Source: an uncultured Kangiella sp. (lineage in GTDB: Bacteria > Pseudomonadota > Gammaproteobacteria > Enterobacterales > Kangiellaceae). Taken from it: a DNA stretch of 64,000 bases. Under the pieces are notes generated by a model. It ran no database searches. It worked only from the letters and a program-made list of their open reading frames with translations, and had not been told where the DNA came from. The first letter of the stretch is position 1, and each line of letters begins with the position of its first letter. The translations under genes were made by a program, and so were the position numbers. This document shows, piece after piece, positions 46,244-56,397 of this stretch. The stretch is from NCBI GenBank assembly GCA_947498625.1, contig CANMKR010000002.1, forward strand, positions 586,332 through 650,331. The letters run 5' to 3'.

Positions 46244-48079
46244 ATGCATAAGGCTTTCTTAGGGGTAGAGCCGGCAAATATTGAGTGGCGCGAAATAGAG
46301 AAAAATGGCAAGACTTATTCCGCGCCCTACTCCTCCAATTTTGATGATATTTATTTCAACACTCAAAATGGTATTGCAGAATCACAATATGTATTTCTGC
46401 AAGGCAATGATTTAGAACAACGCTTTTTAGAACAACCTAGTCAATTCTCAATTTTTGAAACTGGCTTTGGCAGTGGCTTAAACTTCTTGTTAGCTGCAAA
46501 GCTATGGCAACAAACCAATCCAAATGGTCACCTGAACTATTATTCGGTTGAGCAGTATCCAATAACCTCTGCAGATTTACGAAAAATTTATCTGAAGTTA
46601 AACCTAGACAACCCCATTATCGATTCACTTTTAGAACAATATCCTTCGATTCTGCCAGGCGTACACCCCGTGAGAATAAGCGAATGCATTACTTTGTATT
46701 TAATTTTTTATCCTCTAGATAAAGGACTGAAAGAAATTGCTATTAACCAAGCAGAAAAAATTGATGCCTGGTTTCTAGATGGCTTTGCGCCCAGCAAAAA
46801 TCCGACTATGTGGCACAAAGGCCTGTGGCATTTCATGGCACTGAAGGCAGTTAATAATACCAAACAAAAAACTACGGTAGCGACCTTTAGCGCAGCCTCC
46901 GATGTTAGGAAAATGCTACAACATTATGGTTTTGAAGTGATAAAGCGTAAAGGCTATGGCTATAAGCGTGAGATGCTAACGGCTCGTTTTAAGGAAAAAA
47001 AGCTTTCAACTCCTAAGCCCGATTTATTTACCGATTATATAGTTGCCAGAAAATCTCCTAAACGAATAGCCATCATTGGCGCAGGCTTGGCTGGAGCTGC
47101 TTGTGCATATGAGCTTAATCAAGCTGGGCTAGAAGTAGATGTCTATGATAAGAGTCCTGCTCCTGCTTCAGGCGCGTCAAAAATGCCAGCTATGTTGGCG
47201 ACCCCAAATTGTTCCATAGATCATAATGCCTTTAGCCAGTTAACTTTTGCCGGCATGCAGTCACTCACTAATTTATTAAGAAAAAGGGATGATTTAGTTG
47301 AAGCATGGCAAGCCCTAGAGACCACTAACAAAAAGCATTCTGAATTTCATCTAGAGCAATATTATCTAATTTATAAAAATAGACTTGGCGCTAACATAAA
47401 AAAAATAATTGATACTAACTTTACAAAAAAGCTAAGCCTGATTGTTCCAGCAGTACAATTGAATGGACCTAGTTATTGCGATTATTTATTAAGCAACATC
47501 CCTTCTAAGCAGATGCATTTCAATACAGAAATTAATTCTCTAGCACAACTTAAAGATTATGATTCAGTGATAGTCTGCACAGGACATTGTGCTTTATTAA
47601 AGGACCCAAATAGCGGCTTATTGCCAAGCGTTATGCCCTTACGAGGTCAATTAACAGAAACCAAAAAACTTTATTCCATCGAAAGACCAATTAATCATGA
47701 AGGTCATTTATTTCAAGATGAAAATTCTTGGTATATGGGTGCAACGTTTGATAGCAGTACAGACGAATCAATACAAGCTGAAGAAGATTTAGACAATATC
47801 CGGCAAGCTAAGGAAAAACTTGATATTGATATAAAAGCATCAAATATTAAAAGTTCTTACGCAGGAATAAGGGCTTCTACCTATGACCGCTTCCCCTATT
47901 GCGGATTGTTTAGTGAAACGCAACAACAATCGATCTGGTTAAACTACGGTTATGGTACCCGTGGTTTGAATTTATCATTACTGGGCGCGCAAATCATCAA
48001 AGCCAGCTTCATTAATCAAACCTTACCTGTCAGCAAAAACTTACTTAAGCGTCTCAGTCCGAAACGCTTAAATTCCTAG
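46244..48079 (+). CDS. mnmC: Bifunctional tRNA mnm5s2U34 biosynthesis protein MnmC
   Basis: A 611-residue protein, shorter than the usual 650-680. The N-terminal methyltransferase domain has ETGFGSGLNFLLA (SAM site) and WFLDGFAPSKNPTMW. The C-terminal FAD oxidoreductase begins near residue 275 with IAIIGAGLAGAACAYELNQAG and ends with the GTRGL FAD loop. It completes the wobble uridine modification. It follows folE directly. Confidence 0.95.
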   Translation: MHKAFLGVEPANIEWREIEKNGKTYSAPYSSNFDDIYFNTQNGIAESQYVFLQGNDLEQRFLEQPSQFSIFETGFGSGLNFLLAAKLWQQTNPNGHLNYYSVEQYPITSADLRKIYLKLNLDNPIIDSLLEQYPSILPGVHPVRISECITLYLIFYPLDKGLKEIAINQAEKIDAWFLDGFAPSKNPTMWHKGLWHFMALKAVNNTKQKTTVATFSAASDVRKMLQHYGFEVIKRKGYGYKREMLTARFKEKKLSTPKPDLFTDYIVARKSPKRIAIIGAGLAGAACAYELNQAGLEVDVYDKSPAPASGASKMPAMLATPNCSIDHNAFSQLTFAGMQSLTNLLRKRDDLVEAWQALETTNKKHSEFHLEQYYLIYKNRLGANIKKIIDTNFTKKLSLIVPAVQLNGPSYCDYLLSNIPSKQMHFNTEINSLAQLKDYDSVIVCTGHCALLKDPNSGLLPSVMPLRGQLTETKKLYSIERPINHEGHLFQDENSWYMGATFDSSTDESIQAEEDLDNIRQAKEKLDIDIKASNIKSSYAGIRASTYDRFPYCGLFSETQQQSIWLNYGYGTRGLNLSLLGAQIIKASFINQTLPVSKNLLKRLSPKRLNS

Positions 48080-48085
48080 TAAAAT

Positions 48086-48940
48086 TTAAGTTAAGTTATC
48101 ACAATGAAATTTAATGTGAGACTCAATAAAGCTAGCGATAAAGAAATAACTGTGATCATAACCCTCACGCAAATTAAGCTGAATGTCTAACTCTTGTTTT
48201 TGCTGTTTTTTATTTTTAATTAACTCTTCTAATAACTCAGGCCTTAGTTGTTCCGATAAAAAATTATCATCCAAGCCTTGCTCAATTAGTATCGGCGCAG
48301 TTTTATTCGATTTATTTAACAGTGACAACGAATCATATTGCTGCCACTCATCCTGATTATCACCAAGATATAAAGCAAAAGCTTTCTTGCCCCAAGGAAC
48401 CTGCATTGGCGCAATTATCGGCGAAAATGCTGAGATGGATTTAAACTTATCTTGGTTTTTTAAACCTATACTAATAGCGCCATGACCGCCCATGGAGTGA
48501 CCAGAGATAGCAGCTCTACTTGCATCTATTGAGAAATGATTCGAAACCAGCTCAAATAACTCCAAGATATAATCGTACATTTGATAGTGTTTTTTATAGG
48601 GTTCTTCTGTAGCGTTTAGATAAAAACCTGCGCCCAAACCAAAATCCCAATGTTCATCAGGATCATCTGCAACATCATCTCCCCGAGGACTAGTATCAGG
48701 TGCCACAATCGCAACTTTGTATTTTGAGGCAAATTGCTGGGCACCTGCTTTTTGTACAAAGTTTTCGTCGGTACAGGTAAGGCCCGATAACCAATACAAA
48801 ACTGGCACTTTTTCACTTTCGGCCTCAACCGGCAAAAAAATAGAAAAGTTCATTGCACAGCTTAAACTGTCAGCATAATGACGATAGCGGTGTTGCTTAC
48901 CAGCAAAACATTTTGCTGAACTTAATAATTCGAGTGTCAT
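48086..48940 (-). CDS. fghA: S-formylglutathione hydrolase
   Basis: A 284-residue esterase D family protein. The nucleophile elbow is SGHSMGGHGA, with YWLSGLTCTDENF near residue 50 and a C-terminal GYDHSYFFI providing His. It hydrolyses S-formylglutathione to formate and glutathione. It lies 12 bases after adhC, the preceding enzyme of the pathway. Confidence 0.95.
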   Translation of the reverse strand: MTLELLSSAKCFAGKQHRYRHYADSLSCAMNFSIFLPVEAESEKVPVLYWLSGLTCTDENFVQKAGAQQFASKYKVAIVAPDTSPRGDDVADDPDEHWDFGLGAGFYLNATEEPYKKHYQMYDYILELFELVSNHFSIDASRAAISGHSMGGHGAISIGLKNQDKFKSISAFSPIIAPMQVPWGKKAFALYLGDNQDEWQQYDSLSLLNKSNKTAPILIEQGLDDNFLSEQLRPELLEELIKNKKQQKQELDIQLNLREGYDHSYFFIASFIESHIKFHCDNLT

Positions 48941-48952
48941 AATGATTCCGTT

Positions 48953-50071
<1,119 letters not shown>

Positions 50072-50106
50072 TTAATAATTTCTGTTAATAATTCCAAATA
50101 ATAACT

Positions 50107-50817
50107 TTAGTCTTTTTTCATTCTTAATGTTAAATAAACGATCATCGATATTGCACTTGAAATTAGTATAGCAGCCATGATCATGATTTGATAACGAGCG
50201 GCCACAGAAGGCTCAACTCCAGAAATAATTTGCCCCGTCATGGTCCCAGGCAAAGCCACCAACCCCATCGCTAATAAACTATTAATTCTAGGTATCATTG
50301 CTGTATTGAAAGCACTGTTTCTGGCATTGACTTTGTCATGATGGTTATCTAATTCATGCTTAAACCTTTCGCCTGCGATACTAATTGTATTCATGGTGTT
50401 GCCAAGCAATAAGCCCACTAAAGGAATAATAAGCTGCGCCTGATAGGTCGGATTAGGCTTTAGAATAAAACCTATAATTATTAGCATACTTAGGCCCGTA
50501 CCCATCAGTATCCCTAAAAATATAAATGAAAAATGCTGTATGTTTTTATTGGCTAATGGTCTCAAGGAGATCCACGCTGAGAATAAAAGCATCAGCGACA
50601 TAACTAAAGTGCCCAGCCATAAATTATTATCTTTAAACAGGTAAATCAAAATAAAACCAACTAAGCTTAGTTGAACAAACATTCTTAGATTGGCAATCCA
50701 ATAGTCTTTAGTTTGGATTTTCCACGTATGCATGATTAATCCAATTACAACAATCGGGATTACAAGATAAATTAATTCAAAATAGCTGATGGCTGGTAAG
50801 CTTGAACTAGTCTTCAT
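50107..50817 (-). CDS. FetB-like ABC permease (UPF0014), without its ATPase
   Basis: A 236-residue protein with about seven helices. UPF0014 blocks are clear: LRMFVQLSLVGFILIYLF, PLVGLLLGNTMNTISIAGERF and LPGTMTGQIISGVEP. In E. coli the family member FetB works with the ATPase FetA in iron export. No ATPase gene is adjacent. It overlaps the kef gene by 11 bases, which ties it to that operon. Confidence 0.88.
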   Translation of the reverse strand: MKTSSSLPAISYFELIYLVIPIVVIGLIMHTWKIQTKDYWIANLRMFVQLSLVGFILIYLFKDNNLWLGTLVMSLMLLFSAWISLRPLANKNIQHFSFIFLGILMGTGLSMLIIIGFILKPNPTYQAQLIIPLVGLLLGNTMNTISIAGERFKHELDNHHDKVNARNSAFNTAMIPRINSLLAMGLVALPGTMTGQIISGVEPSVAARYQIMIMAAILISSAISMIVYLTLRMKKD

Positions 50818-52702
50818 TGGGCGATTTTTTTATATCTATATTGTCGTTTATTTCACTTCTGGAATCAGCATCCCAGCTTTGATTTTGGATCTGAGCCCTA
50901 TCTTGTATATCTGACTTCAGCACAGCTTCCAATAACTCTGCTTTCTCGGTTGCAGCTAAAATATATTGCTTTTCGTCACCCCATAATTCAGTAAGCTCTT
51001 CCATATGCATATTGTCATAGTGTAAGAAGGTCTGTGCTGCTCGTTGGGCTTGGTACTTACGATAACCTAGCTCGACCAGCGCCTCGCGACCTAATAACAA
51101 TGCTGAGCCTAAGGTTTCTCGTATGACACAGTGAGCCCCTGCCTTTTTTATTTCATAGGCCTCACGCCGGCCTTTGGCTCGGGCAAATATTTTTAGATCA
51201 GGAAAATTCTTTCTGCATAACTCAGTGACAATTATAGCCTTATCGACATTATCCACCGACAAAACAATCATCTTGGCATTTTCAGCGCCAGCTGCTTTTA
51301 ATAAATCAAGATTAGTCACATCACCATAAAAGGCTTTGGTGCCAAATTTTCTAACCAAATCAATTTGCACTGCATCATATTCTAATAAAGTAGTTTGAAA
51401 TCCTTGTGAACGTAATAACCTAGAAACGATTTGTCCAAAACGCCCATAACCGGCGACAATAACAGGCGTTTCTCCATCGTCTATTTCATCATAATCGCGA
51501 CTTAATTCCTGCCGATCAAACAGTGGCTGCAAAACCTTTTCACTCAATATCATTAAAAGTGGCGTTAGCGCCATACTTAAGGCTACCACCACCGTTAAAG
51601 TTGAAATCATATGCTCAGTTAAGACGCCATTTTGAGCTGCAAAGCTAAAGAGTACAAAAGCAAATTCACCACCTTGCGCTAGTGCAAAACTAAAAATTAA
51701 ATTTTCCATTAACGGCATTTTAAAAAACTTAGCCAATAGAAATAAAACGATTACCTTTATAATAATTAAACCGAATACTAGACTGATAATGCTGGCTGTA
51801 TTTTGCATCAATAAATCAAGATTAATACTGGCACCAACTGTGATAAAGAATAAGCCTAAGAGCAAACTTTTAAAGGGGCCTAAGCCAACTTCCAATTCAT
51901 GTCGGTATTCACTTTCAGCTAATACAACTCCTGCTAAAAAAGCACCTAACGCTGGCGACAAACCAACCCACTGCATGACTAGAGTAATCCCGATGACTAA
52001 TAGCAAAGAAGTGGCGATAAAAATTTCTTTTAATCCAGTTCGAGCGATCAAGTTGAAAATCGGCTGGATCAGGAAACGTCCTAATAGGATGATAAATACA
52101 ATCGAGCCGACAACCGCTAGAGTCTGCTGCCAACCCTGCAACTGAGTTAAGCCATGGTCATCACTAATAATGTCTACTGGCGCGCTAGCCAATAATGGCA
52201 TTAAGGCTAACATTGGGATAATGGCAATATCTTGAAACAGCAATACGGAGAAGGAGGAACGACCTGAATCAGTTTTCATCAGACCCTTTTCTGTTAAAGT
52301 CTGCAGCACAATAGCTGTCGATGACAAAGCCAAAACCATACCAATAGCCAAGGCTGCTTGCCATGTTTGGTCAAAGAGCATGGCTATAATGGTAAATAAA
52401 AAGCCGGTAAACAAAACCTGCAAACCGCCAAGCCCAAGAATTGGCATGCGCATTCGCCATAATTTTTTTGGTTCTAATTCTAGGCCAACGAGAAACAGCA
52501 TCATCACGACCCCAAACTCGGCAAAATGCATGATATCTTCAACATCACTACCAACTAAACCAAAAACAAAAGGCCCGATTAAGACCCCTGCAATTAGGTA
52601 ACCTAGAACCGAGCCAAGCCCCAAACGCTTTGCAATCGGCACCCCTATGACCGCTGCTACTAAAAATATAAAGGCTTTGAATAAAAAGCTTTCAGTATCC
52701 AT
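50807..52702 (-). CDS. KefB/KefC-type glutathione-regulated K+/H+ antiporter
   Basis: A 631-residue protein. The N-terminal CPA2 antiporter domain has about 12-13 helices, with LFLVGLELEPKKLWRMR and GMVLALSSTAIVLQTL. An RCK domain starts near residue 405 (VIVAGYGRFGQIVSRLL). The C-terminus is acidic. The channel is held closed by glutathione and opened by glutathione adducts. It overlaps its ancillary oxidoreductase gene by one base. KefB and KefC cannot be separated by eye. Confidence 0.93.
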   Translation of the reverse strand: MDTESFLFKAFIFLVAAVIGVPIAKRLGLGSVLGYLIAGVLIGPFVFGLVGSDVEDIMHFAEFGVVMMLFLVGLELEPKKLWRMRMPILGLGGLQVLFTGFLFTIIAMLFDQTWQAALAIGMVLALSSTAIVLQTLTEKGLMKTDSGRSSFSVLLFQDIAIIPMLALMPLLASAPVDIISDDHGLTQLQGWQQTLAVVGSIVFIILLGRFLIQPIFNLIARTGLKEIFIATSLLLVIGITLVMQWVGLSPALGAFLAGVVLAESEYRHELEVGLGPFKSLLLGLFFITVGASINLDLLMQNTASIISLVFGLIIIKVIVLFLLAKFFKMPLMENLIFSFALAQGGEFAFVLFSFAAQNGVLTEHMISTLTVVVALSMALTPLLMILSEKVLQPLFDRQELSRDYDEIDDGETPVIVAGYGRFGQIVSRLLRSQGFQTTLLEYDAVQIDLVRKFGTKAFYGDVTNLDLLKAAGAENAKMIVLSVDNVDKAIIVTELCRKNFPDLKIFARAKGRREAYEIKKAGAHCVIRETLGSALLLGREALVELGYRKYQAQRAAQTFLHYDNMHMEELTELWGDEKQYILAATEKAELLEAVLKSDIQDRAQIQNQSWDADSRSEINDNIDIKKSPNED

Positions 52703-53265
52703 CAGCGAACTTTTCCTGTCTCTAGATTCAGGTGATTTTGCAGATCAATAATCAGTTTACGGTAGTTTTCAGCGGCATCAATGGTGGCTTCCTTTGATAT
52801 ACGAATAGCATCATAAACAACGAATGGTTGAAAAAACTTCATGCCGCAGAAAACAGCGGTTTGTTCGAAAGGCTTTAGGAACTGATCCAAAGGATAGCCG
52901 TTATAACCTCGCTTACTATAGCTATCATCTGTGCCACCGACTGTCATGGCATTAAGCCAATATTTATCTTTTAATTGAAAACCGCCTTCACCATAGGCAA
53001 AACCTGATTCCAGGACCACGTCTTGCCACTCTTTTAGTAATGCTGGCACGCTGTACCAATAAAAGGGATGCTGAAAAATAACAACATCGTGTTCAAGTAG
53101 GAGTTTTTGTTCTTTTTTAATATCAATCAGAAAATCAGGATACTCTTCGTATAAATCGTTGAAAGTAATGCCTTCGATATCTTTAACGGCGGAAACCATC
53201 AGTCGATTAGTTGCCGAAGATTCAAATCGAGGATGAGCAAAATTAACTAATATTCGATTAGCCAT
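52702..53265 (-). CDS. Kef ancillary NAD(P)H oxidoreductase (KefF/KefG-like)
   Basis: A 187-residue flavodoxin-fold protein. ILVNFAHPRFESS is the flavin-phosphate site region. FQHPFYWYSVPALLKEWQDVVLESGFAYG and LNAMTVGG are family hallmarks. It is required for full Kef antiporter activity and is coupled to the downstream gene through an ATGA-like overlap. Promoter sequence should lie in 53266-53390. Confidence 0.93.
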   Translation of the reverse strand: MANRILVNFAHPRFESSATNRLMVSAVKDIEGITFNDLYEEYPDFLIDIKKEQKLLLEHDVVIFQHPFYWYSVPALLKEWQDVVLESGFAYGEGGFQLKDKYWLNAMTVGGTDDSYSKRGYNGYPLDQFLKPFEQTAVFCGMKFFQPFVVYDAIRISKEATIDAAENYRKLIIDLQNHLNLETGKVR

Positions 53266-53390
53266 TCTTTATCTTTGCTCCAAATGATTCGTAACCTTGA
53301 TTTGAGTTTACACCAGCTTGTTGCAGATTACAGCTAAGCCTTTGAAATTATTGTAATGTAAAATTTTTAAATACTTTAGAAATAGCTAGG

Positions 53391-53417
53391 CAAAATAAAA
53401 GCGGCAGAAGCCGCTTA
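53391..53417 (-). terminator. Rho-independent terminator of the CsrB/RsmY-like sRNA
   Basis: Perfect arms AAGCGGC (53399-53405) and GCCGCTT (53410-53416) with an AGAA loop. The minus strand then reads TTTTATTTTG (53400-53391). It gives the sRNA a defined 3' end. Confidence 0.85.
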
Positions 53418-53541
53418 TTTAGAATCCATCCAAGTTTGTATTCACCGTTGTCCTTCTCACTATTCCCTTTGTAATGGCCTTCCCAACTCTGTCCCTTATT
53501 ATTAGTCCTTAAGTAGTAGTAGAAGCAGTCTCCATTTGCTG
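53395..53541 (-). ncRNA. Predicted CsrB/RsmY/RsmZ-family sRNA that sequesters CsrA
   Basis: No ORF explains 53266-53744. The minus-strand transcript from about 53541 to the terminator (about 147 nt) contains eight GGA motifs, in contexts ATGGA, AAGGA, AGGGA, TGGGA, AGGGA, AAGGA and TTGGATGGA, and ends in a strong GC-rich hairpin with a U run. That density of GGA and the size match RsmY/RsmZ. TTGCTC (about 53574-53569) and TACATT (53552-53547) are about 16 bases apart as -35/-10. An 18-bp UvrY/GacA-type palindrome sits about 177 bases upstream of the predicted start, the usual distance. CsrA binding is inferred. Confidence 0.75.
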
Positions 53542-53708
53542 CTGATAATGTAGCAAGATAGAAATTTAGAGCAAGAGCCGGTTGAGAGCAAAGTGTGTGT
53601 GTCAGCTATGTTTGACTAATGATTTCCTATAAAAATCAATAGCTTAATAAAATACTAAACGACTGTGAACATTTGTTAAACTTATATTGCAGAGATTTTC
53701 CTATCAAC

Positions 53709-53726
53709 TGTGAGAGATCTCTCACA
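53709..53726 (-). promoter_or_regulatory. UvrY/GacA-type upstream activating palindrome
   Basis: TGTGAGAGATCTCTCACA is an 18-bp perfect palindrome. It differs by one base from the UvrY site known upstream of csrB (TGTGAGAGATCTCTTACA) and fits the general GacA box of 18-bp dyads with TGT...ACA ends. It lies in the gap after the ATP-NAD kinase gene and about 177 bases upstream of the predicted sRNA start. Confidence 0.75.
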
Positions 53727-53744
53727 AGCAATCGGGTTAATATC

Positions 53745-54908
53745 TTAGATATCCAAACCTATTCGGTAATAAATTTCATCCTCATAACCGCAAATCACTC
53801 GAGCAAGGCCTGAAAGTTTCTGGTTAATTAGGGGATCATCAGTGTCTACCACTAATGGCTTATTATTGAGTTGGCTGATCTTATTTTTAGTGGCAATAAT
53901 TATAAGATCCGCTTTATCAAGTTGGCTTATGACGTTAGCACTAATTTGGTGATTGCCTCGTCCAAGAATATGTCCCTGACCGCCAATGATAGTAATAACG
54001 ATTTTGATTTTAGTCGGGTGCTCTTCTATAACTTTTAGGATATCTGACTCGGTCAGATCCGACTGCATCAATTGCTCTTGATGCACCCAGTCGATGCCTA
54101 ACAAGGAATTAGGCAAATCAAGCGCGTCCATCACCGCTGCACAACTGGTTCCTGAGCCGATCAAATAATGTACATCATCTTCCATCTGTTCTAACAGGTA
54201 TTCAGCAATATCATTTTGCAGATTTGCTTCTTGCTGCTTATTATCTTGGCTGGATAACTGGGATGAAGATACTTTAGTGGACTGAATAAACTGATATTCC
54301 GCCGGCACCAACATTTCACCATATTTTTTGGCCTTAACAGTTCCCGCGCGAAATGCATCTTCATCAATATCCATAACCGACGCCTCAATTAAGGATACTA
54401 GCTGGTTTTGAATGATCTTTTCTATGACCAAAGCTGCTGCATTAGGAGTGATCGCATAAACACCTGAGTGAATTTTTACACCAGCGGGGATTCCAAGTAC
54501 CACTTGTTCTGCTTTAACGACCGAACATATATTTCTGGCAGTACCATCGCCCCCTGCAAAAAGAATTAAATCTAAATCTAATTGATTAAACTCAGTCACC
54601 GCTTGAAGCGTATCAGCGGCTTCGGAAATTGAATGAGCGTTATGCACACTGGTGTATTTAAAATCTATGGCGGTAAGAGTATCGCCTCCCATAGCTCCAT
54701 CAACCGAAAACCACTCAATTAAGTCACTGTATTTAATCAATGACTCCAAGGTCAGTTTAGCCCTGTTAGCCGCTTGTGGAATAGCGCCTCGATCGAAAGC
54801 TTCCTGCCGAATAGCCTCGCCATCACTGCCTTTTAAACCAACTTTGCCGCCAATACCGGCAAAAGGGTTGATAAGGAGACCTAATCTTAGTTTTGTGCTT
54901 TTATCCAT
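53745..54908 (-). CDS. ATP-NAD kinase family protein (COG3199 type)
   Basis: A 387-residue protein with LGLLINPFAGIGGKVGLKG at the N-terminus and the kinase motif LFAGGDGTARNI at about residue 115. GIPAGVKIHSGVYAITP and IIGGQGHILGRGN follow. It is longer than NadK because of a C-terminal extension with ligand-binding-like segments. The substrate is unknown; it is predicted to phosphorylate a nucleotide or polyol. Confidence 0.88.
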   Translation of the reverse strand: MDKSTKLRLGLLINPFAGIGGKVGLKGSDGEAIRQEAFDRGAIPQAANRAKLTLESLIKYSDLIEWFSVDGAMGGDTLTAIDFKYTSVHNAHSISEAADTLQAVTEFNQLDLDLILFAGGDGTARNICSVVKAEQVVLGIPAGVKIHSGVYAITPNAAALVIEKIIQNQLVSLIEASVMDIDEDAFRAGTVKAKKYGEMLVPAEYQFIQSTKVSSSQLSSQDNKQQEANLQNDIAEYLLEQMEDDVHYLIGSGTSCAAVMDALDLPNSLLGIDWVHQEQLMQSDLTESDILKVIEEHPTKIKIVITIIGGQGHILGRGNHQISANVISQLDKADLIIIATKNKISQLNNKPLVVDTDDPLINQKLSGLARVICGYEDEIYYRIGLDI

Positions 54909-55446
54909 TTGGAATATGTGTTGGTAACACTATGGGTTGGTTCGAATTATATTTTTGACATAACAATTGAATCATTTGCAACGCTCTTGCTGGAAATTGA
55001 TTCTGGAAATACCATGCTAATTGAGTATGAACATTCTCTTTAAATTGAAAAATTTGCCGCTCGCAGACTGTCGAATTTAAATTATCTAAACTGAACTGAA
55101 ACGGCTTCTTAGCAGCTAAGTGAAAAGCCCACTCCAACGCTTGCGGTTTAACTTCAACTTTAAAGAATTCTGCTTGCTGGTCATCATTCCTACCATCAGG
55201 AGCATACCAGTAACCATAATCGTCTAACAAACGCCTCTTTTCACCAGCAAGGCACCAATGTGCGATTTCGTGCAAAGCACTCGAAAAAAAATCCTGGTTG
55301 GAAAAAATAGTCGCCTTGGCTTGAGTTTTATTCTTAGTAGGAGCGCGATAAAAAGGTTCGTTAGCACCTGGCGATAACTCTACCCGTATCGAACTAAACT
55401 CGTGATTGAAGGCATCCGCCAACTGATAGACACAAGGTTCTGACAT
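54901..55446 (-). CDS. epmC: Elongation factor P hydroxylase EpmC
   Basis: A 181-residue protein of the YfcM family. The metal site is ALHEIAHWCLAGEKRR with HExxH, followed by DYGYWYAPDGRNDDQQAEFF. It hydroxylates the modified lysine of EF-P. epmA and epmB are not in this window. It lies two bases after prmB and overlaps the next gene by eight bases. Confidence 0.94.
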   Translation of the reverse strand: MSEPCVYQLADAFNHEFSSIRVELSPGANEPFYRAPTKNKTQAKATIFSNQDFFSSALHEIAHWCLAGEKRRLLDDYGYWYAPDGRNDDQQAEFFKVEVKPQALEWAFHLAAKKPFQFSLDNLNSTVCERQIFQFKENVHTQLAWYFQNQFPARALQMIQLLCQKYNSNQPIVLPTHIPNG

Positions 55447-55448
55447 TA

Positions 55449-56354
55449 CTAACTAAAATGTTCTTCCAATTGTTGTTTAGTCAGTAGAAAAACACCATCG
55501 CCGCCGCGTTCAAACTCTAACCAAGTAAAAGGAACTTGAGCAAACTGTTCTTGCAGAGCAGGCCAACTGTTCCCTACTTCTACAATTAATACCCCGTGCT
55601 CAGTTAAGAACTCAGCAGCTTGCTGAAGGATCTTGCGGGTAAGCTCTAAACCATCACTACCAGAACCTAAACCAATTTCTGGCTCATGAAAAAATTCAGC
55701 AGGCATATCCGATAAATCTTCTTCATCAACATAAGGCGGATTAGAAACAATTAAATCAAATTTCATGTCTCGCATAGCAGAAAATAGATCCGACTCAAGC
55801 GCTTGAACTCTAGGGTATAAACCTGCTTGATCGATATTTTGTTGAGCCACTTGTAAGGCATCTAGTGAAATGTCTGAAACAACCACTTCTGAATCAGGCA
55901 TATAAGCCGCGCAAGCTATTCCAATACAACCGCTACCACAACAAAGATCCAATATTCGAGGTTCGTCTGAAATCAACCATGGATTAAATTGAGCTTCTAC
56001 TAATTCAGCAATAGGCGAGCGAGGCACTAACACACGTTCATCAACGTAAAACTCAATACCTGCAAAATAACCTTTATTGGTTATGTAGGCCAGCGGCTTA
56101 CGCTCTTCTATTCTAGACTTAATTGCACTGGCTATATGCTCTCTTTCTTCTGCTAATAGTCTTGCTTCGAACATAACCACAGGATAATCATTGGGCAGCT
56201 CTAACATTTGTAATACTATCGCTACGGCCTCATCCCAAGCATTGTCGGTGCCATGACCAAAAAATAGCTCAGACTTTTCAAATTCGCTTGCAGCAAAGCG
56301 GATAAAGTCTGTAATGGTTTTTAAATTTTTCGCAGCGTTTTGATATTTATCCAT
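55449..56354 (-). CDS. prmB: Ribosomal protein L3 N5-glutamine methyltransferase PrmB
   Basis: A 301-residue protein. The SAM motif is LDLCCGSGCIGIACA and the catalytic NPPY is VSNPPYVDEEDL. The N-terminal helical domain has TITDFIRFAASEFEKSELFFGHGTDNAWDEA, which marks PrmB rather than PrmC. It lies two bases before epmC, a common gammaproteobacterial pairing. Confidence 0.95.
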   Translation of the reverse strand: MDKYQNAAKNLKTITDFIRFAASEFEKSELFFGHGTDNAWDEAVAIVLQMLELPNDYPVVMFEARLLAEEREHIASAIKSRIEERKPLAYITNKGYFAGIEFYVDERVLVPRSPIAELVEAQFNPWLISDEPRILDLCCGSGCIGIACAAYMPDSEVVVSDISLDALQVAQQNIDQAGLYPRVQALESDLFSAMRDMKFDLIVSNPPYVDEEDLSDMPAEFFHEPEIGLGSGSDGLELTRKILQQAAEFLTEHGVLIVEVGNSWPALQEQFAQVPFTWLEFERGGDGVFLLTKQQLEEHFS

Positions 56355-56397
56355 CGGCTTCTCATTGACTCAAGTATTTGCAGCTAGACTAAATACA

